Below, one piece after another: positions 44,823 through 57,134 of a stretch of 64,000 nucleotides of DNA (the first letter of the stretch is position 1; the number at the start of each line of letters is the position of its first letter). The DNA is from Torymus aiolomorphi. Its lineage: Eukaryota; Arthropoda; Insecta; Hymenoptera; Torymidae. The stretch lies in NCBI GenBank assembly GCA_036365515.1, contig CM070873.1, forward strand, positions 24,373,085 through 24,437,084. The letters are read 5' to 3'. The notes under the pieces are model-generated. The model made no database searches and was not told the origin of the DNA. It was given only the letters and a program-made list of their open reading frames with translations. The position numbers and the translations under genes are program-made.

Positions 44823-47679
44823 GTAAAATGAGAGCGGAGAATTTCGGAGTTTTGGGTGGAGGGAGAATTTTGAAAGATAGAGAGTGAGGGGAAAAATTAT
44901 TTTTCGAAGCAAAAATGGATTTATTTTTAATGATTTTGAAGGCTTGGCAATATTATTGAACTGGCGCGCTAAATATGTATCTTGGTGGTAGTGATTTTAA
45001 GAAGGAAACTATAAGTAAAAAAAACATAAAAGTGCTAAAGTAAACCATGGTGTACATAACCTCAAAATTACAACCCTTTGTCAACCAAACCTTCACTTCT
45101 CGAAAGAACAACTTTCTTCGTTGTACCTTCATCAACGATGCTCCGAAAATCCAATGAATCTTCATCTTTGCGTTGCAGAATCTAAAAATTCTGGGCGCCG
45201 GTGTACAGGAGGAAGCTCTCACTCTCAAAGCGGGTGATATCATGATGCTAAAACGGGTATTAGCTGGGCGCACGCTCGCTTGTGTGTGTGTCCGGGAGAC
45301 GACGGCTCAGATAATTGCGGAGCGCGTGCGATTTTTAAGATCGCGTGATGATGCCCCGCCGCAGTCGCTCATAGCGCTGGACAATTTTCGACGATGTATT
45401 TTGTTGTAATTAGGGGATCGCTTGGTGCCGCTGTCGCGGTGATCGGCAAGGTTGGTGGTAGCTTTTTTTTATAATGTTTGTTGGTCTTTTGGGTTACATT
45501 TATTCTGATTTTATACTCTCGTAGAATTAGGTAATAAGTAGTCTCAGGTCTATTATGATTAACCAAGCTGCTAGCAAAATTTTAGAATATATCTTGAAAT
45601 GAATTACTTACAAAGACCAAAATGAAATGCTAGTAGTAAAGTAGTCGGAAAATCAAAAAATATGACGTCTGTGAAATTGTGCATAGCTGGTGAAATTCCT
45701 CTGAATAAAGTTGCGAATAGCAGTGGCAGCGAACCTTTATTTCAATTCTTCAAAATGACGGGAGCGATTTTCCATTTAAGAAACCGTCGTTGGGCCTGAA
45801 AGACGTTGAATACCGGCGATTGTCAGTCAAGGTATCGACGCGAGCGCATTTTAAAGAATTAAATGGATAATTACATTTCTTTCACTGAAATAGGTTAATA
45901 ATTTCGTTTTAATTTAATAATATTCGACATCAATATATTGATAAATTTATTTTTCAATTTTACAGAAACCTTAAAAATGTATTTTACGTTAGAAAGAGTT
46001 CTAGTCTTGTTTGGAGTGCTACTCGTGGGAAATTGTTTTCAGCGATTTTTAAAAACTTAAAAAGTGTAATTTAACTCGACAATTTAACTTTAAAACACTA
46101 CTTTATGTAAGCGGATAAAAATATTACGTGACCTAGCCATTTATTAGAGTTAAGTAGTCATACGCTGGTATAGTTTGATCGAATTATTTTCCATGCTTAT
46201 GAGAAAAACTGAGATTCCAGTTGCTCTCCATGTACAGTGACACTTTTAATTCATTGCTGTTATGAATATTCGTCTTTGTTGACGCAAATTCATCTTATTA
46301 TTCATAAAACATAAAAAGTCCGTCAATAAAACTAGTTATACAGTCTAAAACACTTTTTACCAAGGAATTAATGATACTAAAATTTTTCTTCTCTTTTCTC
46401 ACTGTGGTAAAGTTATATTTTTAAAAACGTAACACGATACACTCGCGAATTTTCATCTCCGCAATAAAAGTCACAATTTCCTAAAACCTACTACACGATG
46501 AATCGATAAAAAGAACCGCGCATCCGGAGAAACTGGGCAATAATACACTTTTGGCGCGATAACGCGGCGAAGAAGCGTCAGAGTATTTTCCGTCGATGAC
46601 GGATCTCTCGGCCAGCTAATGTATTGTACACGAGTGTGACTCAGATTTTGAGAAATCGCGATAAATCGACGAATGGAAAGTCGCTTCTTCACACCAGGAG
46701 ATCCGTTGAAAATTCTCGTGTTGCCCGTTTGCTTCGTGATATTCTACTGCACTGCTGTGGTATTTAGTAGTGATAAGAATAGTTATGTAACGTCATTTGT
46801 TGATTATGGAGTAGACTTTATGACACTTAGTCACAACAATTTTTCCGGTGAAATGTAAATAACAGTTGTTACTAGTTTAAATACAAATCAGAGGTTTTGA
46901 AATGTATTTACATGCAAATGACACATTATTTCCGCTTATTGAAAAAAGAGTGAGATTAATAGAGCTTTTCATTTCATTCAAGTATTTTCCTTACTGCTTC
47001 TTCGCAGCTAAACTTTGATACGTTAGCTTTTAGTGTATGTACGTACACATATTTAAAGGTTGGGTCCATAATTATTTTGTTTTAATTTTTTTTTAAAGTG
47101 GAATTACTTTTGTCGATCTCGTGTTGATCTCAATTTCATCAACAAGAATGATTTCAATACGTCAATTTTTGAATTCATTAACAATCGTCACAGGCAAAAA
47201 AAACTGATTTCTCCATGGATGAAGTCGAACGAATGACTTTTGTCGCACTTAACCACGCACCTATGCCGGTCTGTACCTACGTACACCCACTCGTAAAAAC
47301 GCCTCACAAATATTCTAATTAGTGATCTCCAGAGCGCGAACGGTAACCGAGTTCTTTTCCATCCAGGATAACGTTTCATCCGAGTTGATTGAACTAGGCT
47401 TTATGTAATTTAGCTTTTGTAGGCACAGCATAAAATACCGGACTGGCTCGGTCACATTTATCTTGGTTCTCTGGTAAAGAGATTAGGCTTGAGTGTGAAG
47501 AAGATTGTATTTTACGTGTGCAAAGATACTTGAATCTAACTTAAAGAAAGTAAAATTAGAATTAGTTAATGTTCAGAAAATGTTGAAAAGCGCTTTAATA
47601 TTTAGTTGTTACTAGAAATTGAAAAAAGCGATGATGACACTGCATATTAGTTTTATCCATTTATAAAAGTACGAACGTG
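44823..47679. other. No further gene recognised; two CpG-rich patches
   Basis: 45180-45450 and 46440-46720 are moderately CpG-rich. The frame at 45173-45409 (78 codons) follows TTTGCGTTGCAG and might be an exon, but its similarity to any family is not evident. An exact ACATAACCTCAAAA motif is at 45054-45067. The rest is AT-rich. Confidence 0.4.
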
Positions 47680-47934
47680 CCCTGGTAGAAATGCTAACCA
47701 ACGGTTGGCGAACCGTTAGTCAATTTTTAAATTAAAAACGTCACACCATGATTATGTTGCTATTGTCGACGAAGAATAACTATTAATACATGTGGAAATA
47801 TTATATTGTAGGTACTTTAAAACATAGCGATAGTTTTAAATAGTTTTAATTGAATTTCGATGTTAATCTTAAGTAGAAATGCTTCCATTTGATTAAGATG
47901 TTAACCAACGAAGTTGGTCTATTTTTTACTAGGC
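47680..47934. mobile_element. TIR family M4 copy (about 255 bp)
   Basis: It starts CCCTGGTAGAAATGCTAACC. It shares AGAAATGCTTCCATTTGATT with the copy at 32750. The right end (TTTTTACTAGGCC) is a degraded form of the inverted terminus. Inner inverted phrases ACCAACGGTTGGC and ACCAACGAAGTTGGT are present. Confidence 0.65.
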
Positions 47935-48204
47935 CGATAAATCTCCAATTGAAAGCAACGCTTTTATTCGTGCTCTAATTGGTAAATTTTCTAAAAAAAA
48001 ATGTAGCCTATTTCACGTTATTTGTTTATCCGCTAGTAAAGCAATTAATGTTGAAAACTTTGTTCTCTTATCTATTTAAAAACAAAAGACACAAAGTCAC
48101 TATTTTGACTAGAGATTACCGTCATTCTAACCTCAAACTATGGTTTCTTTAATTTTTTAAGAGCAAACTGTTCTTAAATACTGTTCAATTACTCTTCATT
48201 TTCT

Positions 48205-48465
48205 ACGCAGAAAAAGAAATAAAGCTAATCTAACTTGTTTACATCAGTAAAATGAACTGGTTTATGAAAAAGTTAAATTAGTATAAAAAAGGTAAAATTA
48301 ACTTTATTTATAGTAAAAATAACTTTACATTTAAAATTAGAATGCCGATTCTACTTTAATAAAAAGAAGATTCTGCTATTTGTTGCGAGTAGAATTAACT
48401 TATCATTTCCAAGTTAAACCAACTGTTTGAAAAGTAGAATTAACTATTTATTTTTCTCCGTTCTA
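48205..48465. mobile_element. Possible degraded M3-like element
   Basis: CGCAGAAAAAGAAATAAAG at the left and ACTATTTATTTTTCTCCG at the right form an imperfect inverted pair, and the body is filled with AAGTAGAATTAACTT-type phrases. The ends match the M3 style (TTTCTCCG) but no clear duplication was found. Confidence 0.45.
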
Positions 48466-48639
48466 TGATAGCCTTGTCTTCAAAATTTGGCATACACACC
48501 AAAGTCCCTTTTTATTAACAACAAATTCTAGATATTTTATTTTGCATGTTAACTTTACTACCCCTTTAAATTAGTTCAAAATTAAAAGTTTTACCTCCAC
48601 ACATTTGCATTTTTCACCTTAATTCTAACAAACCTAACC

Positions 48640-48980
48640 CCCTATTTCCCACTTCCCAAGAAGTTTCACCGAGAAACCAATGCTCTCACCTACCCGCTGA
48701 TTTTCCAAAACAGAGCCAGAGCACCTCTGGCTCGCGCTCGCGCGAAAAACGCGCCCGGAATGCGCCCGGCCGAATATCAATTTATATTCGACGAGGCCGG
48801 CCGGCGCGCAGAACCGGACGGGAGCTGGAATGCGACTGGTCTTCAAGCATGCGCTCAGCGCGCGCACACACACGAGTCGCTGTAACAGTTTCTTAAAATT
48901 TTGGTGCGCGGCGCGCGTGGATTGAGATGTTTCGGGAGGGAAAGTTGTAGGGTTGGGAAATGTGGTGGAGACGTGCTATT
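48640..48980. promoter_or_regulatory. CpG-rich patch
   Basis: CpG-dense DNA (GCTCGCGCTCGCGCG, GAGGCCGGCCGGCGCG). It may be a promoter or an enhancer. The 79-codon minus-strand frame shows no recognisable domain. Confidence 0.35.
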
Positions 48981-49343
48981 GTTAGCTCAGTTGATGGTTG
49001 TGGGATGAGGTTGATTTGTGCAAGCGTTCGCGAAAAACTTGCGAGTAGAATCTAGTTATATTATTGCAGCGAATTTCAGGGAAATCTGGGGAATGGTTTG
49101 AAGTAGAATTTAACCTAGAAATCGGTCTGAAGCTGCGATAGTACTTTTCGTGAAGATAAAGATCTGTTTATTTAGAACATTAATGTAGTTTCATGTCTGA
49201 ATGGTATTCTGAATCTCTGAATGGTTTGTATCCGCATTCTATTCAGAGCTAGTTGATTGAATAGCTGTGTAAAGAACAATGTAATTGATGACTTTAGTAA
49301 ATTAAATCAAAATCAATTAAATTATCAAGTACTTAAAAATGTA

Positions 49344-49567
49344 ATGGCTCTGAAGTTTGCATCGTTGGAATGCAACAAAACAATTTTTTACAATTAATTA
49401 CAGTTATTAAACAACGATAATTTTATGTAAACATTTGTCATAAAGTTATTTGATACTATAAAACAATAAATCTACATGCAACATGAATAGCAATTAATAT
49501 AATCTTGAAGTAAAATCAATTTTTTTTTTATTTCGTTGCACTTCAACGTTGGACACTTCAGACTCAT
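49344..49567 (+). mobile_element. MITE family M1 copy (224 bp)
   Basis: Termini ATGGCTCTGAAGTTTGC and ACTTCAGACTCAT. The flanks AAAATGTA and AAAATTTA agree at 7 of 8. Confidence 0.92.
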
Positions 49568-50094
49568 AAAATTTAATCAAATCCAAATGATTAGAATTAT
49601 ATCTACGTAAATAGAATTATTTACGTAGGCGCATCAGTAAAATTGACTGAGCATTCAATATACTTTATTTGTAGTTTTTTCTGTACTACTTTAAGTGGTA
49701 TTTGTAAATTTAGATGTATTATTCAAAATATTTTCTTGCCAAATTACAAATATTATCCAAAACAATGCTTAGATTAAACACGTAGAAACCTCTTGACTTC
49801 GCCTGGAAAATAATTCATTGGGAATATCGAAGGCCTTAAAACTTCAAGTTTAGTGATTCATTTGGACTCGTAAGGATGATAACTTTTCGCTTTAAATTCT
49901 ATTCGCAATCTTTACTATATTTCAAATGAAGAGGCCTTATAAGTCTTTAACGTAATGTATAATAATTTACTTTTTCTACAAGAAAAGCATTTTTCTATGA
50001 TAAATAATAAATGTGAAGCATAAAAAATATTATGAATGTCATTGAACGAAACAAATAAAAACCCAAATGTTTATATTTTCTTCTACTGTAAAAT

Positions 50095-50319
50095 ACGTGT
50101 TTGAAATTCCGAACGTTCATAATGAACGAAATATTAACTTAAAGTTTCTAATTCTGGTTAGAATTCCCCGGAGTGTGGTTTACTGGTGACTGCAAGAGTG
50201 AGAAGTGAAGAAATACAGTTATTATTCGATTTTAAATTTATTAAGTAGCCAAATTCGGCTAAATTTGAAAATGGCAAAAATCTTTTGTTCACTATGAACG
50301 TTCGAAATTTCAAACACCT
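50095..50319 (+). mobile_element. MITE family M2 copy (225 bp)
   Basis: Perfect family termini and a perfect 8-bp duplication TGTAAAAT (50087-50094 and 50320-50327). Confidence 0.95.
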
Positions 50320-50646
50320 TGTAAAATCTAATATTTTCAATGTTTTTTTCACAATTCGAAGTACGACGTAAGAATTCTTTATCAAATTATTTCATTAATA
50401 TTGACTTATAAGAACAACGATTGGCTTGCGATCGCCAATTTCTTCATAGGTATCATCATTTAGTTAAATTACTAGCAAAATCCAAACGCGCTGCGCACGT
50501 ATTATTTTCTTTTTGAGGTTATGAATATCATTTTTCATTATGATTTCATTTTAATTAGTTTTATACCACTCTAACCTCAAAATCACAACTTTGATATGAT
50601 TTTTCGGCGCTCGTGGTATACAAAATACCGTTCGAAACTAGTGCGT

Positions 50647-50726
50647 AAGTCGATTATTTAGGTGGTGTGGCTTTTTCGCACTCGCTTCGCTCGTGCAAAA
50701 AGTCACACCAGCTAAATAATCGACTT
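50647..50726. repeat. Hairpin with 34-bp arms and a CTCGCTTCGCTC loop
   Basis: The arm AAGTCGATTATTTAGGTGGT (then GTGGCTTTTTCGCAC) is matched in inverse by GTGCAAAAAGTCACACC and AGCTAAATAATCGACTT with two mismatches and one indel. The loop is CTCGCTTCGCTC. It could be a very small foldback transposon or a structured RNA. No flanking duplication was seen. Confidence 0.8.
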
Positions 50727-51009
50727 CCCCACCCGTGTCGAAATATACTATTAACGGTAGAATAATCAGATAATTCTTCAAAGCAAAAAATTAATGTTTT
50801 TATTCTATTTTGATTTAATTATTTAGTTTTAAATAGTTGAGAATAAAAATTCAATTTCAAAAATTCAATTGTAGCGGAAGTAGCGAATTTTCACGCCTAT
50901 TCCTTACGGGCTAATCAAAGTCAATCTTTAAATGCTTCCCAACATCCGGCCATCCATTTTATAAGAGTAGAACTTTAAAAAAAAAAAAGATACATAACCT
51001 CAAAAACAA

Positions 51010-51300
51010 CCAAAAAGCCGCGCGAATCTCCCCAAACAACGCTAGCAACCATTAAAAGTTAAAGCTCCCAATCGAATCGGCATCCTTGACCGGTCATTTA
51101 CCGGTCATTGACCACCACCACGCGATACCCCACTTCGTTTCGCGTGCGTCCGAGTTCTAATCCCCTCTCCACCCTGGCCGAGGAGAAAAAAAAGCTTTTT
51201 GTTTGCCGATGGTAAAAGGGGCCACCAAACGAGCGGCTCGCGTGACAAGTGACACTTCGTTGTTTCGAGTGCGAACCGTTCCTCCTGTTTTCTTGTGTTT
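51010..51300. promoter_or_regulatory. GC-richer patch
   Basis: A modest CpG increase, including two close GACCGGTCATT/TACCGGTCATTGACC phrases (51087-51112). There is no supported frame. Confidence 0.25.
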
Positions 51301-51989
51301 TTTTTTTCGCCTCGGCGAAGCTTGATTACACTCCGACATTTGGGTTTATTGGTCTCTCGCCAAAGGTTTCTATCTCTTCGAAGAGGTCTGAGAGAGGATT
51401 AGAACTTGTTGTTGGGGATTGTGCGGGGTGTTACACTGATTAGAATCAGGCGAATGCTGATATCTGTCTGTCAAAAAACTCCATGAGATTTCTTTTTATT
51501 GATCTAATCTGATTGGCTGTCTGATTGGGTTAGAATTACTGTTTTTTTGGGTTAGAATTACTGTAGTTTTAAATCAATATTTAAATGCAAAATTTCGCCC
51601 ATTAAAGAATTTTTATGAAATAATATTAGTGGGACGTGGTAAAAATGTCTATATTAAATAATTCATCTATTTATCATCTACTTCTTTTTATTTGAAATCA
51701 TTGATAATGTAGCGAAACGGTTAAATATATTACATCAAGCTACTGATTACTCCAAAGAAATTTTATTAATTCTATTGATTCAGAAAGAAAATATAAAAAA
51801 AAGAAGAATCTTTACCTTCCATCAAGCCCCACAAAATATTATTTCGGCCACCTTTACTTTCACCACCAAAACCTCTCCATCACGAATAATATTCTCACCT
51901 CCACCGGCCCCGATTTCTTCACAAAAATATTTCGATAACGTAATCTTCCGGCCCAGACACTCGTAATGTAAATCATACTCTCTCTTGGC

Positions 51990-52290
51990 ATCAGCGTGAT
52001 TGTTGTTTAAAAGGCCGCGCGCGCGCGCGCGAGCTGGAAATCGAAGATACCATATCGCGGCGCGGCTTATCTCACGAGCGCACGAGCGCACGCGTATATT
52101 TCACGATATGCAATGCCGTGTATTATTGTATACTGTCAAGGTGAAATTCTTCGCCTATTGCCCGAGCAGTGATTGCCCCCGACATTTAAATGCCACGTCG
52201 GCTTAACTTATTTTATTTCGAATCGGCCGGAGCGGTATATAGTGAAAATCGATATCGCGCTCTGGTTGTGCGGATAGAGATTTGTTATAA
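51990..52290. promoter_or_regulatory. CpG-rich patch with (GC)n
   Basis: A GC alternation (52015-52031) and CpG-rich flanks. Open frames overlap on both strands, so coding is not supported. Confidence 0.3.
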
Positions 52291-52830
52291 TAATTTACGT
52301 TGACGGTTTGCGTAGTTTCTGTGTCATGAAATTATATATATATATATGTCAAGGCAGATGTGAAAAATACGTTTAAAATTGTTGCTTGCAACAGATGAAA
52401 TTAATATTTAATCGTGATAATTGGCGAAACACGTTATGAAGATATGTAACGTATTTAAAACTCGTAATTTCCTTAACTTTCTGTAATAAGGAAACACGGA
52501 GGAAAGAGCAGTTTTATTTTACTACTTGAGCGTCGTTTAAGGAAACGACGTAAATGAGTTTTGTAGGTCAGGGCATTAACATGTATTACTACAGTGTGTT
52601 ACACTTGTTACTGAAAGAACTGTAACCTCTATTCCACAGGTATAAAGAAAATCCATTTGCTTAATTATTTAGTCATTTTCAATACACACCTCCTCTCAAC
52701 TACTTTCTTCTTGGCATCAAAACCGATTGTTATTGTTCAAAATATACCTCCAAAATCTCAACTGCACTGCATTATCGTGACCAGTACCGACGATATTGTT
52801 CGGAAGGAATTTAAAGTACCGAAGAAAAAT

Positions 52831-53054
52831 ATGGGTTTGAAGTTTGCATCGTTGGAATGCAACAAAATAATTTGTACAATTGCTCAAAATTATTAAACAA
52901 TGGAAATTTTATATCCAAACCTTCGTTATGAAGCTATTTATACTATAAAACCCTAAATCGACACACAAAATCAGTATTAATTAGTATAAACTTGAAGTAA
53001 AATGAATTATGTTTCTATTTCGTTGCGCCCCAACGTTGCAAACTTCAGACTCAT
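52831..53054 (+). mobile_element. MITE family M1 copy (224 bp)
   Basis: Termini ATGGGTTTGAAGTTTGC and GCAAACTTCAGACTCAT. A perfect 8-bp duplication AGAAAAAT (52823-52830 and 53055-53062) fixes the borders of the family. Confidence 0.96.
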
Positions 53055-53062
53055 AGAAAAAT

Positions 53063-55284
53063 GCCTCCGGCAGTCCCAGAGTCCCAGTGCGTCCAATTCA
53101 AGCTTAATTTACAAATAAGGTTACGCGCGCTGCTTTCCATCTCTCTCGTGACTCATCGTCGAGGATAGGTACTTGTGTTTACACGCCGATGAACTGCGCG
53201 AGTGCGAATTTTTCGTTGGGCTTTTGATAATTAGGTGACTGAAGCTCTTAGGTGATGGGTTGCTTCAGAAACTTGAATTTTCTGAAAGAAATTAGATGAA
53301 AATATAAGGTGATATGATTTAAATAAAAGTTTATAGAGTAGCGTAGTAAAGTAATACTGTGGAAATTTAATTGTGCTGTTTTTATTGTTTTAGAGAGTTG
53401 AAATATTATATTCGAATTTAGAATGTTATGAAATTTCAAAAGAATCAGGCCTTTATTTTTCCGATTAAATGGAAAAATTAAACGTAACACACATAACCTT
53501 AACAACCCGTGAACATGATACATGATCCATATTCATCTGTTAAAGAACTGTTACAAATGAATTTTTCTTGAATATCAAAATAAAACAGTTCGATTTAAAA
53601 TCGCCGTTTAAATCACCAAATGCTCCTTTCATCGCTGCGAGCTGGCGATGAGCTGCTCTCTTTCCCGGCTACTCGCGTGCGCGAATGCGGAAAGAAAAAC
53701 CGGAATGGACGCGGAACTAATGGAAATTGTACGTAAGAGCAGCCTTTAATTTGAGCAATAAATGCGTAGCATTATTTCATGTATGAATAATGCCCCTGTA
53801 CGCGGGGTGTGGCTACTGAAATAACTAAGCAAATATTTGAATTTTATGAAGTAATCGTGAGGTAATAACTTTGAATTCTGAGGAGTTTTAATTACCAGGT
53901 GAACTAATACCTCGAGCATTTTTTCCAATCATGATGCGTGAAACTATACATTTCTACTGCGAATTTTTATGTAATGCATTCTAATGAAATCATTTACATT
54001 AGTTAGATCGCGAAAATCACATAGGAACTTCAAGATTAAATGAACTCCTGTGCTGCAAAAACTCGTTACGTTTTAGAAAACTTAATTCAATTCAAGGAAA
54101 GTGCGTAAACCATCTGTTCCAACCAGACACACGTAACATTACTAGAATCCATTGCTAATTTAACTACTATGTACCCTCTCCATTACAGCCAACACATTCA
54201 ACATTGTCCATCACAACAGCCATCCCCAGCTAAACCAACCACGACTCAGGATTCCTTCGGTGCCATTCCACAGAGCCGACGGCTGTGGCGGTTGCACAAT
54301 AACGCACGCGCGCGACGACCTCGCCCACTCTTTCTCTCACTCGCGATTACGTAAGCAGAGCTGCTACTGCTAGCGATAGCGAATGGCCGCCGTATGATGG
54401 GGGAAGCCCACGCGCCGCTTCCGCGGATCGGAAACGTCTGGTGTCGATGTCGGCTGGAGATTAGGTTGATCGGGGGAAGATTCTGATGTGTTGTGATTGT
54501 TGGGTGTTTTGTGGGGATGTGGAGAGTGGTGTTGAGGGAATAGGGATAAGATTGGTCTAAGATTAGAATCTTTTGAGTCTGATGAGGGTGATGAACCAAG
54601 TTAGGGAAACGTTACGAAAAAGGAGTGAAGGTGGTAGTTTGAATGCTAAACGTGTTTTTCTAACGGTAAATCGATATGATACAACAAACTAATTTTCGTA
54701 TTTTTTTTTAACACAAAAAGCAGAAGATACTATTTTTTCGTAAGTTGACTTGGTTGTTAAAACATTGCGGAAAAAGTAATTATAGTTGTGAGGTAAAAGA
54801 AGAGTCTTCTTCTATTAAAGTAGTTTTAACTTTATCTAAACCTCGAGAATCTTCTTTTTTGTAAGCGGTTCAAACTTTCTTAGTAAAACTTAATTTTGCT
54901 AATGCGAAAAGGTTATATCTCTTTGTATATCTACTGTGTGACTACCTTTTTCTGTCCGCATTTTTCATGCTAAGCTACACGTTTTTTGCTAATACACTTA
55001 GATAAAACGTATTGTAGTACACGTTAGTTTGTTAATTTACTCTATACTCTCGTGGAATAAAAATGAATTTTAATTACAATCAAATTAGTAATAATCAATG
55101 ATTATTCTCTGTATATAATTTGTTTATGCACCACTTCTTATAGAGACATTGAGAATGAACCCATATGTTTTCCTGGAATCCTGCGTGGATAATCGATAAC
55201 AATATACATTATATGTCAAGTAAAAGACTATACTTTGTTAAGAGGTACAGTTGAACTGAATATTCTAGACTACATAAAATGCAT
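53063..55284. other. No gene recognised; CpG-rich patches
   Basis: Short CpG-rich patches lie at 53110-53220, 53620-53720 and 54260-54440 within AT-rich DNA. The last has frames on both strands. No RNA gene or repeat was identified. Confidence 0.45.
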
Positions 55285-55292
55285 ATAAAAAA

Positions 55293-55517
55293 ATGTGCTT
55301 GAAATTTCGAACGTTCATAGTGAACGAAAGATTTTTCCATTTTCAGATTTAGCCAAATTTGGCTACTTAATACGTTTAAAAAATGATAATAACTGTATCT
55401 CATCACTTCTCACTCTTACAGTCACCACTTAAACCACCCTTCGACGAATTCTAACCAAAATTAGAAACTTTCAATTAAAATTTCGTTCATTATGAACGTT
55501 CGGAATTTCAAACACAT
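55293..55517 (-). mobile_element. MITE family M2 copy, inverted (225 bp)
   Basis: The reverse complement of the other M2 copies, with somewhat more divergence in the middle. A perfect 8-bp duplication ATAAAAAA (55285-55292 and 55518-55525) is present, although in A-rich DNA. Confidence 0.93.
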
Positions 55518-56158
55518 ATAAAAAAAACAAAAACAATTAATGTAAAAACAATTCTGCTAATTTTAAACCCTTAAGAAAGAAAAATAAAAATGGTATTTCT
55601 AAAATTTAGTAAGTATTTCTCGTGTAAAAGGAATAAATTAGACCAATGAAAAATTCCTAAGTCTTTGTTTAAGCTACAACATCCGATCTTGAGACAAATG
55701 CGAGGCTGAAAATAGTGAATTTCCGCGTTGTCGCCAAGACAACCGCACTTATCGCCGGTTGAATTTATCGGTGTGTTGGATCTCTTATCGAGATTCATCT
55801 GCAACTGTTGGCATTGATCGTAGCTAAAAATACTATTGTTATAGAGGAGCGTCTAAAAATATTCTTATTCACGTTAGGTATTATTTCGTATAACTACTTG
55901 TCTATTATATATAAATATTTTGCACTCTTTTATTCTGTTATTCGTGAAGCACAAAAAATGCTTTTCCAAAGAATATAATTGCTTCATGTTTAAAATTAGA
56001 AAATGGATCTTCTGTTCAAGAATACGCTTTTGATTTGAAAAATATATTTTTTAAATTATTTATTATAATGTTTTTTAAATGTCTTTAAAATTTTTGAAAA
56101 ACAAATATAAATTTCTGCGTCTTGATTTATTCAGTAATGTGCAAAAATAGTTTATTTT

Positions 56159-57134
56159 ACGTGTTTGAAATTCCGAACGTTCATAATGAACGAAATATTA
56201 ACTTAAAGTTTCTAATTCTGGTTAGAATTCCCCGGAGTGTGGTTTACTGGTAACTGCAAGAGTGAGGAGTGAAGAAATACAGTTATTATCCGATTTTAAA
56301 TGTATTAAGGTGGTTCTCCTCGGACTCCCTAGTCAAAGCAGTGCTAAATGTAGAAGTTACCTAAAATTAAAAAAAAACCATAGTTGTAATGTGATTTATT
56401 TATTTAAAATGATAGAGATAGTCCATGTATTATAAATAAAGTGTATTTAACATGACTAGGATAACTTTTTTCACAAAATGGCGATTTTCTAGAAACTAGA
56501 TATTGTCACTACAAACAATTGTTGATAAATCACTGGAATCTTTTTTGTTTCTCAACCGATTTTAGTTTTCAAAGTCTCAATTTGCTCCTTAAGAAATTTC
56601 GTGGGTACTTGCCGAAGGAAAAATTAAAAATTATTCAAAACTCAAAAAGTTATAGATAATTGTTCATAAATTCATGCACGTCATTAAAACAAAATATTCT
56701 TTTAATTGGCTATAACTTTCTGAGCTTTGAATAACTTTTAATTTTTTCTTCGGCAAGTCCCCATGAAATTTCTTAAGGAGCAAAATGAGACCTTGAAAAC
56801 TAAAATCGGTTGAGAAACAAAAAAGATTCCAGTGATTTATCAACAATTATTTGTAGTGACAATATCTAGTTTCTAGAATATCGCCATTTTGTGAAAAAAG
56901 TTATTTTAGTCATGTTAAATACACTTTATTTATAATACATTGACTATCTCTATCATTTTAAATAAATAAATCACATTACACTATGGTTTTTTTAAATTTT
57001 AGGTAATTTCTACATTTAGCACTGCTTTGACTAGGAAGTCCGACTAAGAACTACCTTAAGTAGCCAAATTCGGGTAAATTTGAAAATGGGAAAAATCTTT
57101 CGTTCACTATGAACGTTCGAAATTTCAAACACCT
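56159..57134 (+). mobile_element. MITE family M2 copy split by a 747-bp element
   Basis: Left and right halves match M2, with flanks TTTATTTT and TCTATTTT (7 of 8 when aligned as TTTATTTT/TCTATTTT). The body is cut at TGTATTAA and continues at TTAAGTAGCC, with a single TTAA in uninterrupted copies. Confidence 0.94.
56309..57055. mobile_element. 747-bp TTAA-flanked foldback element (piggyBac-like MITE)
   Basis: TTAA lies on both sides (56305-56308 and 57056-57059). The ends are GGTGGTTCTCCTCGGACT and AGTCCGACTAAGAACTACC. The arms stay complementary for about 340 bp each, almost to the centre, with only a few percent mismatch, so the whole element is one large hairpin. TTAA-specific insertion is the mark of the piggyBac superfamily. 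No transposase is encoded. Transcription through it would give a long double-stranded RNA. Confidence 0.93.

Noticed and set aside
45173..45409. Second exon for the candidate gene at 44750
   Set aside because: It follows a fair acceptor, but joining it in phase to the exon at 44750-44822 gives a stop after about 20 codons, and no family resemblance supports it.
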